Below are positions 57,634 through 64,000 of a DNA stretch of 64,000 nt, in pieces; position 1 is the stretch's first letter; every line of letters begins with the position of its first letter. A program made the translations under genes and the position numbers. The notes under the pieces are model-generated. The model saw only the letters and a list, made by a program, of their open reading frames with translations. It made no database searches and had not been told where the DNA came from. Source of the DNA: Mycobacterium sp. PO1 (GTDB lineage Bacteria; Actinomycetota; Actinomycetes; Mycobacteriales; Mycobacteriaceae); contig NZ_BLTG01000012.1 of the NCBI RefSeq assembly GCF_017312405.1, positions 1 to 64,000 on the forward strand, read 5' to 3'.

Positions 57634-58080
57634 TCAGCCCGGCGCCCGGTCGATCAGGTTGGACAACACGACGATGCTCTCGCTGCGCTCGATGCTCGCA
57701 CTGGCCCGGATCCGCTCGAGCGCTTCCTCCAGGTGCCGCATGTCGCGGGCCAGCACGCGCAGTATGGCGTCCGACGTGCCGGTGACCGTCGCGGCACTGA
57801 CCACCTCGGGGATGTCGCGCCAGGCCGCGCGCAGTTCGTCGGGCGCAATGGTGCCTTGGCAGTAGACCTGGACGTAGGCCTCGGTGGTCCAGCCGAGCGC
57901 GTTGCGGTCGACGATCGTGGTGAAGCCGCGGATCACGCCGGCGTCGAGCATGCGGTCGACCCGCCGCTTGACCGCGGGTGCCGACAGGTTCACCCGCTGC
58001 CCGATCTCGGCGAACGTCGCCCGGGCGTGGTCGGCGAGCTCGACCAGGATGCGCTCGTCCGTCTCGTCGAGACGCTCCAT
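57634..58080 (-). CDS. Lrp/AsnC-family transcriptional regulator
   Basis: A 148-residue regulator. The helix-turn-helix is RLDETDERILVELADHARAT plus FAEIGQRVNLSAPAVKRRVD at the N-terminus; the RAM ligand domain follows. It is divergent from the ddaH-like gene, and the homologous trio in M. tuberculosis is Rv2324/Rv2323c/rocD. It probably senses arginine or ornithine. The ATG at 58080 follows a GAGGTGG site; 16 upstream codons are rejected. Confidence 0.92.
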   Translation of the reverse strand: MERLDETDERILVELADHARATFAEIGQRVNLSAPAVKRRVDRMLDAGVIRGFTTIVDRNALGWTTEAYVQVYCQGTIAPDELRAAWRDIPEVVSAATVTGTSDAILRVLARDMRHLEEALERIRASASIERSESIVVLSNLIDRAPG

Positions 58081-58192
58081 GGCCACCTCACACAACGAAT
58101 TGCCGTCAACAACGAAATCACGCAACAAATGACCGCTCTGTCCGCAACACTATTCGATTGTTTGCGTCGCGACCAGGCCATACCGTTTGATC
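58081..58192. promoter_or_regulatory. Divergent asnC-ddaH regulatory region
   Basis: This short region is markedly less GC-rich than its surroundings. It has an imperfect inverted repeat, CGCAACA (58143-58149) and TGTTTGCG (58159-58166), plus a direct CGCAACA copy at 58121. These are plausible AsnC-family binding sites. Confidence 0.45.
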
Positions 58193-59067
58193 ATGACGTT
58201 GACCGACGCCACCACCGACGCCGGGGCCGCCCGGACCGCTGAGGCATCCTCCGCGGTCGACACCGACCGTCGCTCCGCCCGTCCGCGCCGCTATGTGATG
58301 GCGCCGCCGACTTTCTTCGCCGTCGAATATGTGATCAATCCGTGGATGGACCCGTCCGCACCCGTCGACGTTGCACTCGCTGCGCAGCAATGGGACACGC
58401 TGCGGCAGGTCTATCTCACGCTCGGCCACACCGTCGACCTGCTCGAACCCGTGTGCGGACTACCGGACATGGTCTACGCCGCCAACGGCGGCGTGATCGT
58501 CAACGGTCGGGCCGTGGTGGCCCGCTTCGCCTACGACGGACGGGCGGGGGAAGCTCCTGCCCACCGCGATTGGATGGCAGCAGCCGGCTACGCCCCGGCG
58601 TACACCCGCCACGTCAATGAGGGCCAGGGCGACCTGCTGGTCGTCGGGGCGACGATCCTCGCCGGGCACGGATTCCGAACCGATCGTCGAGCGCACGACG
58701 AAATCGCCGCTCACACCGGGCTTCCCGTCGTCAGCCTCGAGCTCGTCGACCCGCGGTTCTATCACCTCGACACCGCGCTCGCAGTGCTCGACGACGCCAC
58801 GATCGCCTACTACCCGCCGGCGTTCGCGGCACACTCGCGGTCGGTGTTGACCGAACTGTTCCCCGATGCGATCGAGGTCTGCAGCGCCGATGCCTTCGTA
58901 CTGGGGCTCAACGTCGTCTCCGACGGCCTGAACGTCGTGTTGCCCGCCGCCGCCACCGGTTTCGCCGAGCAACTTCGGGTGCTGGGCTTCCGCCCCGTCG
59001 GCGTGGAACTGTCCGAGCTGCTCAAAGGTGGCGGATCGGTGAAATGCTGCACGCTGGAAGTCCACCC

Positions 59068-59071
<4 letters not shown>
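58193..59071 (+). CDS. DDAH/arginine-dihydrolase-like amidinotransferase-fold hydrolase (Rv2323c-like)
   Basis: A 292-residue protein of the guanidine-modifying superfamily (dimethylargininase, arginine deiminase). The catalytic His and Cys fit RFYHLDTALAVL (H191) and GGGSVKCCTLEV (C285), with substrate-binding LPDMVYAANGG. Pairing with ornithine aminotransferase suggests it converts arginine or a methylated arginine to ornithine or citrulline. Which one cannot be told from sequence. Confidence 0.88.
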
Positions 59072-61196
<2,125 letters not shown>

Positions 61197-61253
61197 CTAC
61201 GACGTGCACCATCGCACGCTCGCGCCCGACGAGGCTCAGGCTAACACCACAAC

Positions 61254-61267
61254 TAGAACGTGTTCCA
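61254..61267 (-). promoter_or_regulatory. KstR-type operator
   Basis: The 14-mer TAGAACGTGTTCCA fits the published KstR consensus TNNAACNNGTTNNA. It lies upstream of the SDR gene and within the 137-nt gap. KstR represses cholesterol and lipid catabolic genes in mycobacteria, and I recall Rv0687 being listed in its regulon. Confidence 0.7.
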
Positions 61268-61279
61268 GAAACCCGTCGG

Positions 61280-62098
61280 TCACAGCTCCGCGATGATCTG
61301 CTCGCGCTTGATCCGGTACTCGTCCTCGGTGATCGACCCGGTGGCCCGCAACGTCTCCAGCTCCTGCAGCCGCTGACCCGTGGTGGGCTCGGCCGGGCCG
61401 CTGAACGGTGCCGACGCGACGACCGGCGGCGGCATCACCGCCGCGGCGCGCCGCACGATCTCCTGGACGTGTTGGCGAGCAGCAGGATTCGACCGGATGT
61501 CGATCATGTTGTCGAGGTCGATGCGGTGCGCCTTGAGCACCTGCAGGATCTCCATCAGCGGTTCGACCTGGCCGGTCAGGTCATAGGTGCGGTTGTCTTC
61601 GGAGACGCTGAATGTCGCGGGCATCATCCCGCTGACCAGAGCGCTGCGCTCCCAGTCGATCCGATACTCGTGGGTCGCGGGATCGACCAGTGCGACCAAC
61701 TTACGGTTGGTGATCATCGGAAGCCGGCCCACCGAGGCGATCACCTGGTCCTGGGTGGCGAACGCCGTGAACCCGGGTCCGGACACGTGCAGGTCGAGCT
61801 TCACCAGCGGGTTGTCGTTGATCCGGGTGTTGGTCTCATGGATGCCGGTGACCTGGGCCAGCGCCAGCACCCCCGAGGCTTCCAGGGCCTCGGTCCGGGC
61901 GGCGGCTTTCGCGCCGTAGCCGGTGATCGCCAGCGCGATCAGCACGTCGGCGGCAGTGATTCCGAGGCCCGTCCAGAACATCCACTTCAGCGTCGGATCA
62001 GCGCCGAGCAGAAAGTACGCCGCCAGGAAGATCGGCCCGACGATCCCGCACAGCAGCACGAACAGCTGAATCCGCACATACCGCCAGAAGGTGGACAT
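61280..62098 (-). CDS. Membrane protein with C-terminal SHOCT domain
   Basis: A 272-residue protein with two N-terminal helices (about residues 8-30 and 38-60), a middle globular domain of unknown family, and a C-terminal SHOCT motif (LQELETLRATGSITEDEYRIKREQIIAEL, about 244-272; LRATGSITEDEYRIKRE is diagnostic). SHOCT segments are oligomerisation modules. It sits between cutinase and the SDR, the slot of Rv0686 in M. tuberculosis. Confidence 0.85.
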   Translation of the reverse strand: MSTFWRYVRIQLFVLLCGIVGPIFLAAYFLLGADPTLKWMFWTGLGITAADVLIALAITGYGAKAAARTEALEASGVLALAQVTGIHETNTRINDNPLVKLDLHVSGPGFTAFATQDQVIASVGRLPMITNRKLVALVDPATHEYRIDWERSALVSGMMPATFSVSEDNRTYDLTGQVEPLMEILQVLKAHRIDLDNMIDIRSNPAARQHVQEIVRRAAAVMPPPVVASAPFSGPAEPTTGQRLQELETLRATGSITEDEYRIKREQIIAEL

Positions 62099-62151
62099 GC
62101 TTCAGCATTATGACCGCAGACGGGACGCGCCGCCGCAGCTTGAGGCCCGAC

Positions 62152-63000
62152 TCAGGACCCGGCGCTGGCCACGATCTGGCCGGCCGGCGGATCCACCGGC
62201 ACCACCGATCCGGGAGTGGCGTCCACGATCTGGTACAGCGGCAACGTCCAGGAGTCCGTCGCCGACCGCGCATAGCTGGTGTGCACCGCGACCGCCGCCG
62301 GGTTCATCTCGTCCTCGGCGTCCGGATCGTAGTCACACACCGCGTCACCGAGGTCGCAGACGCTGATCGTGCGGCTGCCCATCGTCACCGGCAGCGGCGC
62401 CGGAGCGTGAGCCAGGATCGGCCAGTCCTGAGCGACGCCCTTGCCGGCGCCCGGGACCGACGTCACCGAACCGAGGTTGATCGTCGGATCCTGGGGCAGG
62501 CGATCACCGTCGGCGACCAACAGGGCCGCCGCGAGGTTCGGGCTGGCGTCCAGCGCATGCAGATTGCGGTGCACGACCATCGCGCCCTGCGAGTAGCCGG
62601 CGAGCACGACCTGGCTGGTGGGGCACTGCGCGACGAACGTCGCGTACTGCTGGCCCAGCGCCTCGGCGCCGGTGTCGACACTGCTCATGAAGTTCGCCCA
62701 GTCCAGAATCCCGCCGTCTTCGGGAACCGCGGTGGCCGGGTACTGGACCGCTTCCCCGGTGACGGTGCGCCCGTCCTGGGCGACCAGCTGCGCGAAATCC
62801 CGGTAGGACTTGTGGATGACCCGGCCCATGCCGCCGTCGGCGGTCAGGTCCCCGGCCCGCTCACCGGATCCGGCTGCCCCGATCCAGTGGACGTCGGGGC
62901 ATTGCGGTTGCGCGGAGGCGACGCCCGTCGTCAGGCCGACGGCGGCCGCCCCGCTGGTGATGGCGGCAGCCGCGACCGCCGCCGTTTTCGAGATACGCAT
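62152..63000 (-). CDS. Secreted cutinase-family serine esterase
   Basis: A 282-residue cutinase-like protein. A signal peptide is cleaved near ASA-QPQ (about residue 30). The triad is S137 (GYSQG), D223 (CDLGDAVCDYD) and H240 (VAVHTSY). Two disulfides fit C34-C126 and C215-C222. Mycobacterial cutinase-like proteins hydrolyse lipids or polyesters rather than plant cutin. Confidence 0.92.
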   Translation of the reverse strand: MRISKTAAVAAAAITSGAAAVGLTTGVASAQPQCPDVHWIGAAGSGERAGDLTADGGMGRVIHKSYRDFAQLVAQDGRTVTGEAVQYPATAVPEDGGILDWANFMSSVDTGAEALGQQYATFVAQCPTSQVVLAGYSQGAMVVHRNLHALDASPNLAAALLVADGDRLPQDPTINLGSVTSVPGAGKGVAQDWPILAHAPAPLPVTMGSRTISVCDLGDAVCDYDPDAEDEMNPAAVAVHTSYARSATDSWTLPLYQIVDATPGSVVPVDPPAGQIVASAGS

Positions 63001-63201
63001 CAGTTGTGTGAACCCAACCCTCGTGACAAAGAGACCCGGCCGACCCCTCGACAGCCGTTGACCAGTACATCGCCGGTCCCAGCAGGGGCGTTACACGCAC
63101 CGTCGCAGCGACCGAGCTTGCGGAGAATGCCCGCCTGGCCCGGCGCGTCGCGGTCCTGACACGCGCACTCGCGGAGAGAGACGAGATCTCCCGGACAGAC
63201 A

Positions 63202-63237
63202 AAAGTGGCGCCCACCCGTTGGGGTGAGCGCCACTTT
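63202..63237. terminator. Bidirectional terminator after tuf
   Basis: A near-perfect 16-bp stem (AAAGTGGCGCCCACCC / GGGTGAGCGCCACTTT, one mismatch) with a GTTG loop. On the minus strand it is followed by TTTTG. It lies 43 nt downstream of the tuf stop. Confidence 0.9.
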
Positions 63238-63280
63238 CGTTGGCAGGTGCCTAGATCACTTGATGATCCCGTAGGCAGGC

Positions 63281-64000
<720 letters not shown>

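Overview
This is high-GC DNA from a mycobacterium, most likely a fast-growing Mycolicibacterium. The genus call rests on gene content: a complete mycofactocin locus (mftR, mftA to mftG), the S10 and spc ribosomal protein operons, an atsA sulfatase next to its formylglycine-generating enzyme, a DUF222/13E12 gene, a DUF732 secreted protein, a cutinase and a KstR-type box. Read on the minus strand, the gene order follows the M. tuberculosis stretch from tuf (Rv0685) through mycofactocin (Rv0691c-Rv0697) and the S10 operon (Rv0700-Rv0710) to spc and sppA (about Rv0714-Rv0724), as I recall it. Several blocks absent from that stretch are inserted. No tRNA, rRNA, CRISPR array, insertion sequence or prophage was seen.

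Layout. 1-3.4 kb: end fragment of a 13E12-family gene, sppA, and a DUF732 protein with an apparent non-AUG start. 3.5-7.8 kb: spc operon (rplN to rplO), with a promoter at about 7.93 kb and a perfect 11-bp hairpin terminator. 8.0-20 kb: a catabolic island of ten minus-strand genes under a divergent PucR-family regulator. It encodes an amidase, a permease, a Rid protein, a gamma-glutamyltransferase-like hydrolase, two Rieske ferredoxins, a ferredoxin reductase, an aldehyde dehydrogenase, a haem-oxygenase-like diiron protein and a GlcG-like protein. 20-24 kb: an MFS transporter, a paralogue of the island permease, and a DUF1275 protein. 24-28.4 kb: F420/PPOX protein, FGE, lipoprotein and arylsulfatase. 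28.4-35.1 kb: four genes joined by 4-nt overlaps that resemble a cellulose-type exopolysaccharide synthase (BcsB-like, multi-pass protein, GT2, GT39-like). 35.2-40.6 kb: S10 operon. 41-47 kb: carboxylesterase, P450, TetR with three operators, MFS exporter, Asp/Glu/hydantoin racemase. 47-54.2 kb: mycofactocin. 54.3-56.2 kb: ECF sigma factor and a triple-VOC protein. 56.3-61.2 kb: ferredoxin reductase, AsnC, an amidinotransferase-fold hydrolase, ornithine aminotransferase, and a mycofactocin-type SDR with a KstR box. 61.3-64 kb: SHOCT membrane protein, cutinase and the 3' part of tuf.

Most novel candidate. The 8-20 kb island looks like a three-component oxygenase pathway for a nitrogen-containing compound. 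The diiron protein keeps a complete Glu/His/Asp ligand set, and two Rieske ferredoxins plus a reductase could feed it electrons. The aldehyde dehydrogenase, Rid protein, GGT-like enzyme and amidase would process the products. A 9-mer shared between the pucR/glcG intergenic region and the promoter region of the distant paralogous permease suggests one regulon. The substrate cannot be read from sequence. A second candidate is the four-gene polysaccharide synthase inserted between the two ribosomal operons.
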